5,886 nucleotides of DNA from Dehalococcoidia bacterium (lineage in GTDB: Bacteria; Chloroflexota; Dehalococcoidia; JACVQG01; JAHKAY01), in assembly GCA_030744635.1 (NCBI GenBank), contig JASLQE010000072.1:1-5886 (forward strand), read 5' to 3'. Below, one piece after another: positions 1 through 5,121 of the stretch (position 1 is its first letter; each line of letters opens with the position of its first letter). Position numbers and translations under genes: made by a program. Below the pieces are notes generated by a model. That model was given only the letters and a program-made list of their open reading frames with translations, did not search any database and had not been told where the DNA came from.

Positions 1-779
1 GTATCCACCCTGACGGAGGCCAGCCCGACATCCTCACGGATTCGGGCGGCCACCCCCTGGGGGACGATGATGGTTATCTGGGCGGCCCTGGCTTGGACGG
101 TGGCCTCGGTGTAGCCCGCTCTGGCGGGCAGGTGCACCGTAAACCGGCTGGCACCCGTCTCTATCCGTAGCCGGGTGACCTTGAGGTCGGTCAGGTCTAC
201 TTCGGCACTGCTGGCCCCGGTTCTCAGGGTCAGTTCCAGGGGGATGTTTCTGGTGAAAAGGGTCTCAAGATGGAACCTTCCTTCCCGTACCCGCAAGAAC
301 TCCCGGTCCTGGGGAGGATTCAGGCGCAGCACTCCGGTGCTGCCTTCCATGGGGAGATCCTGCTCCACCCCCGGCTGGCTAACCGCCTCCACAAGGCTGG
401 GTGAGGTGGCTGGCAAGCTGCCCACTGTCAGCTCTCCCGCCCCGAAATCAATCTGTACCTCGGCTTAGAACATTCACTGGAGGGGCTGGGAGAGGGTGGT
501 GGCAGGCTCCGGCGGTGCGGGCTCCTGAATCCATACTGCGGCACCGACAACTCCCACAACTGCGATGGCAGAAACTGCCGGCATAAGCCACCGGCTGTGC
601 CGCCCCCACACGATGTTAACGCCGATGAGGATGAGGATGACGGGCCAGAAGCGCCACAGCACTCCCCACACCTGCCAGGAGACGATGCCCAGGTTCTGGA
701 GCAGGAACACCACTTCTAGGACAATCAGTATGAAAGCTCCCAGGGAGAACCTTGAGGAGGGTCGCTGATGTGTGCTCAA
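1..779 (-). pseudogene. LiaI/LiaF-TM and toast_rack (DUF2154-type) membrane protein, interrupted by two in-frame stops, 3' end beyond window
   Basis: The N-terminal piece (779-474, 101 residues) has three hydrophobic segments at about residues 12-28, 36-57 and 65-84, in the style of LiaI/LiaF-like transmembrane regions. It ends in a proline-rich linker and TTLSQPLQ, where a TGA (476-474) is followed by ATG TTC and a TAA (467-465). The same reading frame then stays open from 464 to the window edge (154 codons) and encodes a beta-rich envelope domain beginning AEVQIDFGAGELTVG, with later repeats such as LRTGASSAEVDLTDL typical of toast_rack/DUF2154-like proteins. Joined across the stops it reads as one normal protein, so I call it a broken gene. 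Start chosen: TTG at 779, overlapping the PspC stop (TTGA) and preceded by GGGGGAGGAAG. No plausible start lies at the head of the second half. It is the last visible gene of a PspC/LiaF-like cluster. Sequencing error is the main alternative. Confidence 0.8.
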
Positions 780-1192
780 GACTTCTTCCTCCCCCGCCCC
801 CAGAGAATAGACACGCCGATACCTATCAGGATGAGGGGCCACAGGACATCCCAGTCTATCCACCAGGTAAGACCCAGGTTGGAGAGGAGGATTATCAGGC
901 CCAGGGCAACCAGGATAGCCCCGGTCACCATCGGCCCCGTGCCGGACTCCTCCGGCGAATGCTCCTGTTTTTCATGCTGCACACCCTCGGGGGTGATAGG
1001 GGTGAGAACGCCACCCGAAGGCATGACTATGGCGAGGATGATATAGAGAAAGACTCCCACCCCGCTGGCCAGGGCCAGGGCTACGAAGATTATCCTCACC
1101 AGCACCGGGTCAATATCAAAGTAGTCGGCAAGGCCCCCACACACGCCCCAAATCATGCGGTTGGTGGCGCTACGATAGAGCTTTTTGGCCAT
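776..1192 (-). CDS. PspC-domain membrane protein with C-terminal LiaI/LiaF-like TM region
   Basis: A 138-residue protein. Residues 2-60 are a PspC domain: basic start, then RMIWGVCGGLADYFDIDPV and LVRIIFVALAL leading into a membrane helix (about 32-57). A charged linker (about 70-86) follows, then two helices (about 88-106 and 114-131) ending WGRGRKKS, similar to the LiaI/LiaF-type TM pairs in both neighbours. PspC domains are known in phage-shock and LiaRS-type envelope-stress systems, where they sense or relay membrane damage; that role here is inferred. Start ATG 1192 has GGAGGAGGG just upstream. It follows the LiaF-like gene by 22 bases and its TGA overlaps the TTG of the next gene, so translational coupling is likely. 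It is the only intact member of the three-gene cluster. Confidence 0.9.
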   Translation of the reverse strand: MAKKLYRSATNRMIWGVCGGLADYFDIDPVLVRIIFVALALASGVGVFLYIILAIVMPSGGVLTPITPEGVQHEKQEHSPEESGTGPMVTGAILVALGLIILLSNLGLTWWIDWDVLWPLILIGIGVSILWGRGRKKS

Positions 1193-1214
1193 GCTTTCCC
1201 TCCTCCCTGCGGTG

Positions 1215-1768
1215 TTACCCCAGCCGGACGATGGAAGCCTCGCCCATGAACAGGCTCAGTTGCAGGTTTACCTTCCTCTCCGCCGCGGCGTAGTTGGGTG
1301 AGGTGAAAGAAAGCTGGCGGGATATGCCGCCTTCCTTGTGCCCCAGCAGACTGATAGAGCCCAGGACAACTTCGGCATGGGCTGTGATGCTGAGTCCTGC
1401 CGGGACCACTATTTGAATCTTGCCCATGCCGCCCTTCAACCGTAGGTTGGTCTCCCCGCCGGGTATCCGGGCATGGCTCAGGTCCAGGCGCAGCTCCCCC
1501 ATGCCTATACCCGTATCCATATCCCGGAGGTCCCAATCCCCGTTCCCTATGCGGATATTGCCCACCGCCGCCCCAGGCCGGCCGCTCAAGTGGTGCCAGC
1601 GGCGGGCGCTTAACAGTATGGAGAGGCCGAGGGCAATGATGGTCAGCGGCCAGAATGTGGCCAGGACCCATCCGGCATTTACTGGCCCGTGGTATCCAGC
1701 AGGAAGAGCACGCCCAGGGCGATTATAAGATACCCCGGCACCGACCCCCACCATCTCCAACCGGCCAT
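1215..1768 (-). pseudogene. LiaF-like membrane protein (DUF2154/YvqF-type C-terminus), frameshifted
   Basis: Start ATG 1768 (GGGGGTG a few bases upstream) opens MAGWRWWGSVPGYLIIALG, a first membrane helix, and reaches TTGQ before a TAA at 1681-1679. In the overlapping frame the protein continues at once as VNAGWVLATFWPLTIIALG, the second helix, and runs to the TGA at 1215-1217. One extra base between 1681 and 1682 (CAG-GTA) would rebuild a single 184-residue protein. The C-terminal half (IRIGNGDWDLRDMDTGIGMG, later GGMGKIQIVVPAGLSI and a final FMGEASIVRL) matches the glycine-rich beta repeats of LiaF C-terminal domains, which in Firmicutes restrain a LiaS-type sensor kinase. No kinase or regulator gene is visible here. 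A TTG-started version from 1760 exists but loses the first helix. It lies 55 bases after the MFS gene. Either a pseudogene or a one-base sequence error. Confidence 0.8.
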
Positions 1769-1823
1769 AATCACCCCCAAGTATCCCGCTTCGCCCCCAT
1801 GATAAGCGACATAATGCCCAGTT

Positions 1824-3140
1824 TCAATCGCCCCCACCACTGGCGGGGGAGGGAGCTGAGGAAGCTATGGGAGACTGTCCTGGTCTGTAGGAGGGCAGGG
1901 CGGCGGCTGGCAGCGTGCCCGCCAGGCTGAAAGTGGCGGCGGCGGCAATGACCCAGGTGTAGGTCCCGGTAAGGTCAAACAACGCACCTCCCAGCCAGGC
2001 CCCCAGTGCCATGCCCATCTGCGCACCGGCCAGTTGCCAGCCGTTGATATTGCTTAGCGGGGAGTTGGACCCGTAGTACTGGCGGTTGACCATGGGGAAC
2101 GGCGGGGTCTCCCCCCCATATCCCGGACCGAACAGGAGGGCGAAGAGATAGAAGTGCCAGGGCAGGTTGGCCCCAAACAGCATCAGAATGGGCAGGCCCT
2201 GCAGGGCCAGTACCAGGATAAAGGTCCTCCGGCCTCCCATCCTTTCCGCCAGTATGGGTGACCCCAGGCGGCCTACGATGGAGGCGCCGGCGACGGTACT
2301 CAGCACTCCTGCTGCCGTCAGCCCGGGAACACCGGAGTGCATGGCCATGGACACCACATGGGCCAGAATGATGGAGTGCCCGGCGCAGCCCAGGAAGTGT
2401 ATGTTGATAAGGTGCCAGAATGCCCCGGTGCGGCGGACACGTCGAAAAGGGGTGGGGGTAACGGGGGTGGGAGCCTGGGATTGCCAGGCCCCTGAACCTG
2501 AAGTGGGGGAGGAAAACTCTGCCCCGTAGGCAAGGGTTCCCATGTTCTTGGGGTGGTCACGGAGAAGGTAGACCGCAAGGAGCAATATCGCCCCGCCGGC
2601 TATGCCGGTGGTGAAGAATGCCTCTCTCCACCCTATGTTGGTGATGAGCCAGCGCAGGACGGGTGACGCTATCATGGCCCCCATAGCCAGGGACGACCAC
2701 ATCAAACCCAGGGATATACCCACCTTGGTGTGGAACCAGCGGGTGATGAGCACTGGTAACACTACCACGAATACCATGCTGAACCCGCCCAGAAGAACCC
2801 CGTAATACAGGTAAAACTGCCACAAATGGCTCATGGTGCCGGTCAGGAACATTCCAGTGATGGTGGCGCTGGCAGCTACCAGGGCTATTGTTCTGATGCC
2901 CACCCTCTCCGCCAGTGCCCCCGCACCAAGCAGCAGGACAACCGATGACAGGAACATAGTGGAGTTGGCAGCGGATATGGCCCCCCGGCTCCACCCGTAC
3001 TGCTCCACCAGGGGGTCTATGAGGATACCGAAGGACTGGCGCACCCCGCTGGAGACCATTCCGATGGCCATGGCACTGGCCAGCACCACCCAGGCATAGT
3101 GGGGCGGCCTCCTGCCCGGGGTTGACCTGTCCGACACCAT
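1824..3140 (-). CDS. MFS transporter, 12 TM, monocarboxylate/OFA-like
   Basis: A 438-residue integral membrane protein with the usual MFS layout: six helices, a long cytoplasmic loop (about 194-237, basic and Ser/Pro/Thr-rich) and six more helices. The loop 2-3 signature is seen as GALAERVG (74-81), with its echo ILAERMGGRR (296-305) in the second half. FGPGYGGETPPFP (338-350) and GGALFDLTGTY (384-394) resemble oxalate/formate-antiporter and monocarboxylate-porter relatives, so a small organic acid is a plausible substrate, but this cannot be settled from sequence. The tail ends in a low-complexity SSAPSPASGGGD. The frame is open upstream to a GTG at 3188, but no Shine-Dalgarno supports that start; ATG 3140 gives the typical short basic N-terminus before helix 1 (YAWVVLASAMAIG) and lies 9 bases after a TATAAT. 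It is first in the leftward run, upstream of the LiaF-like gene. Confidence 0.9.
   Translation of the reverse strand: MVSDRSTPGRRPPHYAWVVLASAMAIGMVSSGVRQSFGILIDPLVEQYGWSRGAISAANSTMFLSSVVLLLGAGALAERVGIRTIALVAASATITGMFLTGTMSHLWQFYLYYGVLLGGFSMVFVVVLPVLITRWFHTKVGISLGLMWSSLAMGAMIASPVLRWLITNIGWREAFFTTGIAGGAILLLAVYLLRDHPKNMGTLAYGAEFSSPTSGSGAWQSQAPTPVTPTPFRRVRRTGAFWHLINIHFLGCAGHSIILAHVVSMAMHSGVPGLTAAGVLSTVAGASIVGRLGSPILAERMGGRRTFILVLALQGLPILMLFGANLPWHFYLFALLFGPGYGGETPPFPMVNRQYYGSNSPLSNINGWQLAGAQMGMALGAWLGGALFDLTGTYTWVIAAAATFSLAGTLPAAALPSYRPGQSPIASSAPSPASGGGD
1828..1861. repeat. G/C-rich imperfect palindrome at the 3' end of the MFS gene
   Basis: Around TCCCCCGCCAGTGGTGGGGG (minus strand) the arms pair as CCCCC-G-CCA against TGG-T-GGGGG with one G-T wobble. 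The element codes for the low-complexity SPASGGG tail just before the MFS stop codon. It could act as a weak hairpin between the transporter and the LiaF-like gene, or be a dispersed REP-like element that has extended the reading frame. No T-run follows, so a classical terminator is unlikely. Confidence 0.35.
2473..2489. repeat. Perfect 6-bp inverted repeat within the MFS central loop coding region
   Basis: GCCTGG and CCAGGC flank a 5-base spacer. The hairpin sits in a G-rich stretch (about 2449-2515) encoding the Ser/Pro/Thr-rich cytoplasmic loop between helices 6 and 7, the part of the transporter most tolerant of insertions. It may be chance or a relic of a small inserted repeat. Confidence 0.3.
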
Positions 3141-3149
3141 AATGAACGG

Positions 3150-3179
3150 ATTATACGGCAACCGGGTACCGGCTGCCAT
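3150..3179 (-). promoter_or_regulatory. Candidate promoter for the MFS transporter run (near-leaderless)
   Basis: On the minus strand a perfect TATAAT (3155-3150) follows an ATGGCA -35-like box (3179-3174, four of six consensus bases) with an 18-base spacer. The expected start of transcription would lie only a few bases before ATG 3140, giving an almost leaderless message, which fits the lack of a Shine-Dalgarno there. Confidence 0.5.
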
Positions 3180-3239
3180 GTTCAGCACTTCGGCTTGCGC
3201 CTGTTACGGCCTTTAGGAGGGCGGGGCGGTAGTTGAGCG

Positions 3240-3269
3240 TTGACAGCAAAAAGCATAGTCGCTTATAAT
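3240..3269 (+). promoter_or_regulatory. Strong sigma-70 promoter for the desulforedoxin pair
   Basis: TTGACA (3240-3245) and TATAAT (3264-3269) are both perfect matches to the housekeeping consensus, separated by 18 bases. Transcription should begin near 3276, leaving a leader of about 35 bases that holds GAAGGAGG before the GTG at 3311. No obvious operator palindrome overlaps it, so high constitutive expression is the simplest reading. Confidence 0.8.
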
Positions 3270-3292
3270 GGGTTCGCTTTCAGAGGAATACT

Positions 3293-3300
3293 GAAGGAGG
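3293..3300 (+). promoter_or_regulatory. Ribosome binding site of the first desulforedoxin
   Basis: GAAGGAGG lies 10 bases before GTG 3311. It is a strong site that fixes a gene too short to be found by length alone. Confidence 0.7.
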
Positions 3301-3310
3301 GAGACTGGTA

Positions 3311-3439
3311 GTGGCGACCAAGGTAGGAACGCGCTATATGTGCACCGTATGCAACTCAGAGTTCATCGTCACCAGGGCGGGCGAGGGTGAGCTGATGTGT
3401 TGCAACAAGCCGATGGAAATCAAAGCAGGGGGTAAGTAG
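3311..3439 (+). CDS. Desulforedoxin-family small Fe(Cys)4 protein
   Basis: A 42-residue protein starting at GTG 3311. It has C11-x2-C14 (YMCTVCNSEF) and an adjacent pair C30-C31 (GELMCCNKPM), the CxxC...CC spacing of desulforedoxin and of the N-terminal domain of desulfoferrodoxin, which bind one iron through four cysteines in a rubredoxin-like site. Length matches a free-standing desulforedoxin (about 37 residues) rather than full desulfoferrodoxin, as no superoxide reductase domain follows. The likely role is cytoplasmic electron transfer or redox/oxidative-stress handling; the partner is not visible. A perfect promoter lies upstream and a second paralogue overlaps its stop codon by one base (TAGTG), so the two are cotranscribed. 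Confidence 0.88.
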   Translation: MATKVGTRYMCTVCNSEFIVTRAGEGELMCCNKPMEIKAGGK

Positions 3440-3582
3440 TGGCTAACCAACTGGGTAAGCGTTACCGCTGTGGCGACTGCGGCATGGAGGTGCTATGCAC
3501 CAAGGCCGGCGGCGGCGGCGTAAGCTGCCACGGCAAGGAAATGGAAGTCCAAGAGCCCCGTCCCATCCCCTCGTCTGATTAG
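3439..3582 (+). CDS. Second desulforedoxin-like small protein with a Cys-His second pair
   Basis: A 47-residue paralogue of the preceding gene. The start GTG shares its first base with the last base of the preceding TAG, and AGGGGGT lies 5 bases before it, so translation is probably coupled. C11-x2-C14 (YRCGDCGMEV) is kept, but the second pair is C30-H31 (VSCHGKEM) instead of CC. An additional cysteine, C20, sits in VLCTKAG. The site may therefore be Cys3His, may recruit C20, or may bind a metal other than the usual tetracysteinyl iron; this is inference. The C-terminus carries a short polar, proline-rich tail (EPRPIPSSD) absent from the first copy. The metal domain resembles the first copy, which suggests duplication followed by divergence. 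Confidence 0.82.
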   Translation: MANQLGKRYRCGDCGMEVLCTKAGGGGVSCHGKEMEVQEPRPIPSSD

Positions 3583-3633
3583 CCCGGCACTCAGTCGGAT
3601 TCAAATCAACCAAATAGCGGGAACCAGAATCAT

Positions 3634-3660
3634 CGCCACCCCTTAAATGGAGGGGTGGCG
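3634..3660. terminator. Hairpin between convergent genes, probable bidirectional terminator
   Basis: CGCCACCCCT (3634-3643) and AGGGGTGGCG (3651-3660) form a perfect 10-bp stem with a 7-base loop. Flanking GGAAC (3620-3624) and GTTCC (3661-3665) could add an outer stem with a bulge. It lies 3' of both the desulforedoxin pair and the aldolase. Neither side has a good T-run, so termination may need Rho or rest on the stem alone. Confidence 0.6.
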
Positions 3661-3673
3661 GTTCCATGTAACG

Positions 3674-4270
3674 CTATACCATGGGCCTCTGGTGATCACC
3701 TAGGGACTTGAGCAGGAACAGTATGTGGCAGCTCCCCTCCAGGGCAGTAATCCACAGGAGCGTTTCTTCCAGAAGCTGGCTGGCGGCGAAACACCCGTAT
3801 CCGTAGACCAGGACTATGGGGTGGTCACAGAGGGCCTCCGCAATAGGGTCGGCTATGTCTCGGGGCTTTACACCTGCCCCACCCAGCACCGGTACGGAGG
3901 GTACCAACCCCATTCCCTCCCCATCACAGGGTTTCACCACCTTCTCGGTTAGAGACAGGGCTATGGCATGAGGGGGGTGGGCGTGCACCAGGGCCCGGGA
4001 CCGGGTGTTCTGGTATACGGCCCGGTGTACCTCTAACTCCGACGAGGCCAGCGGGGATATGCGGTCACTGCGGTCCAACCGGGTCTCCACCAGATCCAGG
4101 GCTCGGATATCCCCCAGCATGCAGCCCCGCCGGGTGATTAGCATCTTGTCCTCCAGCAGCACGCTGAGGTTGCCACTGTGTGAGGATATCAGCCCCCGCT
4201 GGAACAGGCCGAGGCCCACAGCCTGAAACTGGGATAGGATAGCCGCGTCCGCTTTGAAGTTTTCCTGCAC
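3674..4270 (-). CDS. Class II aldolase/adducin-family protein, third zinc ligand replaced
   Basis: A 198-residue protein of the fuculose-1-phosphate aldolase fold, close to the family's usual length. Landmarks in order: SSHSGNLS (29-36, the substrate-phosphate Gly-Asn region), RRGCMLGDI (47-55), SSE at 76-78 with the probable catalytic Glu78, and HAHPPHA (96-102) with zinc ligands His96 and His98. The third ligand normally sits in an NHG/GHG motif near residue 155; here the matching stretch is VYGYGCFAAS with Tyr158. Zinc binding and aldol cleavage may be weakened or changed. Family members cleave sugar phosphates or act as epimerases or dehydratases; the substrate is unknown. The start is GTG 4270, with GGGGGA 5-6 bases upstream; the frame is open to 4441 but that extension is low-complexity and lacks family similarity. 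A single gene, convergent with the desulforedoxins. Confidence 0.87.
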   Translation of the reverse strand: MQENFKADAAILSQFQAVGLGLFQRGLISSHSGNLSVLLEDKMLITRRGCMLGDIRALDLVETRLDRSDRISPLASSELEVHRAVYQNTRSRALVHAHPPHAIALSLTEKVVKPCDGEGMGLVPSVPVLGGAGVKPRDIADPIAEALCDHPIVLVYGYGCFAASQLLEETLLWITALEGSCHILFLLKSLGDHQRPMV

Positions 4271-4296
4271 TTTGTCCCCCAGGTATTTCCTTTGAA

Positions 4297-4326
4297 AGAT
4301 TAGGGAAAGGGTGGGGGGTTTGTCAA
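4297..4326 (-). promoter_or_regulatory. Candidate promoter for the class II aldolase gene
   Basis: On the minus strand TTGACA (4326-4321, perfect) is followed after 18 bases by TAATCT (4302-4297), a three-of-six match to the -10 box. The start of transcription would fall close to 4290, leaving about 20 bases including the Shine-Dalgarno before GTG 4270. Confidence 0.5.
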
Positions 4327-4364
4327 ATGCAATGGGACAGTTTGTTTGAGAAGCCCTTTTTCTG

Positions 4365-4428
4365 CCCACCAACCCCCCCGAGGGTATATGGGGCGGTGGG
4401 AGGGTAGCCACCCAGCTATCTGGCTGGG
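4365..4428. other. Two adjacent hairpins in the divergent gap between aldolase and CinA-like genes
   Basis: First stem: CCCACC (4365-4370) plus CCCC pairs with GGGG (4390-4393) plus GGTGGG (4395-4400), with a small internal loop. Second stem: CCCAGC (4411-4416) and GCTGGG (4423-4428) with a 6-base loop. They lie upstream of both divergent genes, so they are not ordinary end-of-gene terminators. An untranslated regulatory structure or a small dispersed repeat is possible. The rest of this 266-base gap shows only the aldolase promoter candidate and, at 4480-4508, a very weak TTGCGG-17-TACTTT for the plus strand. Confidence 0.4.
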
Positions 4429-4536
4429 AATGCTGCAGCAAAGTGCCGGACCGGGGACGGCCGGAGCTTTCATGCGGGGTTGCGGGCGTTGTCCCGGTGA
4501 TGTACTTTGGGGATGACGAAGCAGAAAGGGGGTGCC

Positions 4537-5019
4537 ATGGACACCCAGGAGATAGAGCGCATGGGGAGCACTTTGTTGGAGCGCGGGTTGACCATAGCCG
4601 TGGCCGAGGCCGATACCGCCGGTTATGTAGGGCACCTGCTGTGCAGCCCCCCCGGGGCCAGCCGCTATTTCCCCGGCGGCATCATCGCCTACGCTAGTGA
4701 TTCCAAGACCCGGGTGCTGGGGGTGCGGCGGGAGACGGCAAAGGGTCACGGGTCCGTAAGCCGGGAGATGGCTGTGGAGATGGCGCAGCGGGCACGGGAG
4801 CTTATAGGCACAGACATCGGCATCTCCACAACCGGCATAGCCGGCCCCACAGGGGGCTCTGCGGATAGGCCGGTGGGGACCTTCTGGGTAGCCCTATCGG
4901 CGAAGGACGGCACGGAGTTGGCCCGGGAGCACCGGTGGGAGAGCGATGACCGCATGGCGAATAAGGAGCGGGCCTCCGATGTCGCCCTGCGGCTGGTGGA
5001 GCAGTACCTGGGCCTGTAA
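4537..5019 (+). CDS. CinA C-terminal domain / PncC-type protein lacking the nucleophilic serine
   Basis: A 160-residue stand-alone CinA C-terminal domain, the size of E. coli PncC, which hydrolyses nicotinamide mononucleotide to nicotinate mononucleotide and ammonia in pyridine-nucleotide recycling. Conserved parts are PPGASRYFPGGIIAYASDSK (38-57) with the family Tyr52 and Lys57, GVRRET (62-67), and TTGIAGPTGGSADRPVGT (98-115). The AES-x-TGG motif that supplies the catalytic serine reads AEADTAG (23-29), so Ser is Ala25 and the first Gly is Ala28. Deamidase activity is therefore doubtful; a binding or regulatory role, or activity on another substrate, is possible. The start is ATG 4537 with AAAGGGGG 4 bases upstream; a TTG at 4507 lacks support. 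DinB follows after 102 bases on the same strand. Confidence 0.88.
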   Translation: MDTQEIERMGSTLLERGLTIAVAEADTAGYVGHLLCSPPGASRYFPGGIIAYASDSKTRVLGVRRETAKGHGSVSREMAVEMAQRARELIGTDIGISTTGIAGPTGGSADRPVGTFWVALSAKDGTELAREHRWESDDRMANKERASDVALRLVEQYLGL

Positions 5020-5121
5020 TAGGGTATCGACCGGCTGCCGCAACGAGTGCCGCCAGGCAAACCGGGTAAGGCGGCCTTTTGGGTTCAGAAGAGGTTGCCC
5101 CGTAGAGGTTGAACGAGAAAA

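Noticed and set aside
474..476. TGA read as selenocysteine
   Set aside because: A TAA follows two codons later, no SECIS-like hairpin is apparent, and the position is a linker, not an active site.
752..1249. 165-codon plus-strand frame opposite the PspC gene
   Set aside because: Low-complexity product with no recognisable domain, antisense to a clear PspC protein with its own ribosome binding site.
1153..1671. 172-codon minus-strand frame overlapping the LiaF-like gene
   Set aside because: Out-of-frame shadow with no domain similarity, while the overlapping frame shows clear LiaF C-terminal repeats.
1679..1687. Programmed -1 frameshift in the LiaF-like gene
   Set aside because: A -1 slip would restore the frame, but no X-XXY-YYZ heptamer or downstream structure was found at the site.
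3141..3188. GTG 3188 or ATG 3179 as the MFS start
   Set aside because: No Shine-Dalgarno, and the extension would run through the TATAAT box; ATG 3140 gives the usual MFS N-terminus.
4271..4441. 57-codon N-terminal extension of the aldolase
   Set aside because: Unlike the family, composed of proline/basic low-complexity sequence over hairpins and a promoter candidate; GTG 4270 has a good Shine-Dalgarno and gives the normal length.
5054..5090. Terminator or tRNA-like fold between the CinA-like and DinB genes
   Set aside because: Only a 4-bp AAGG/CCTT stem with a short T-run; no tRNA arms or T-loop motif.
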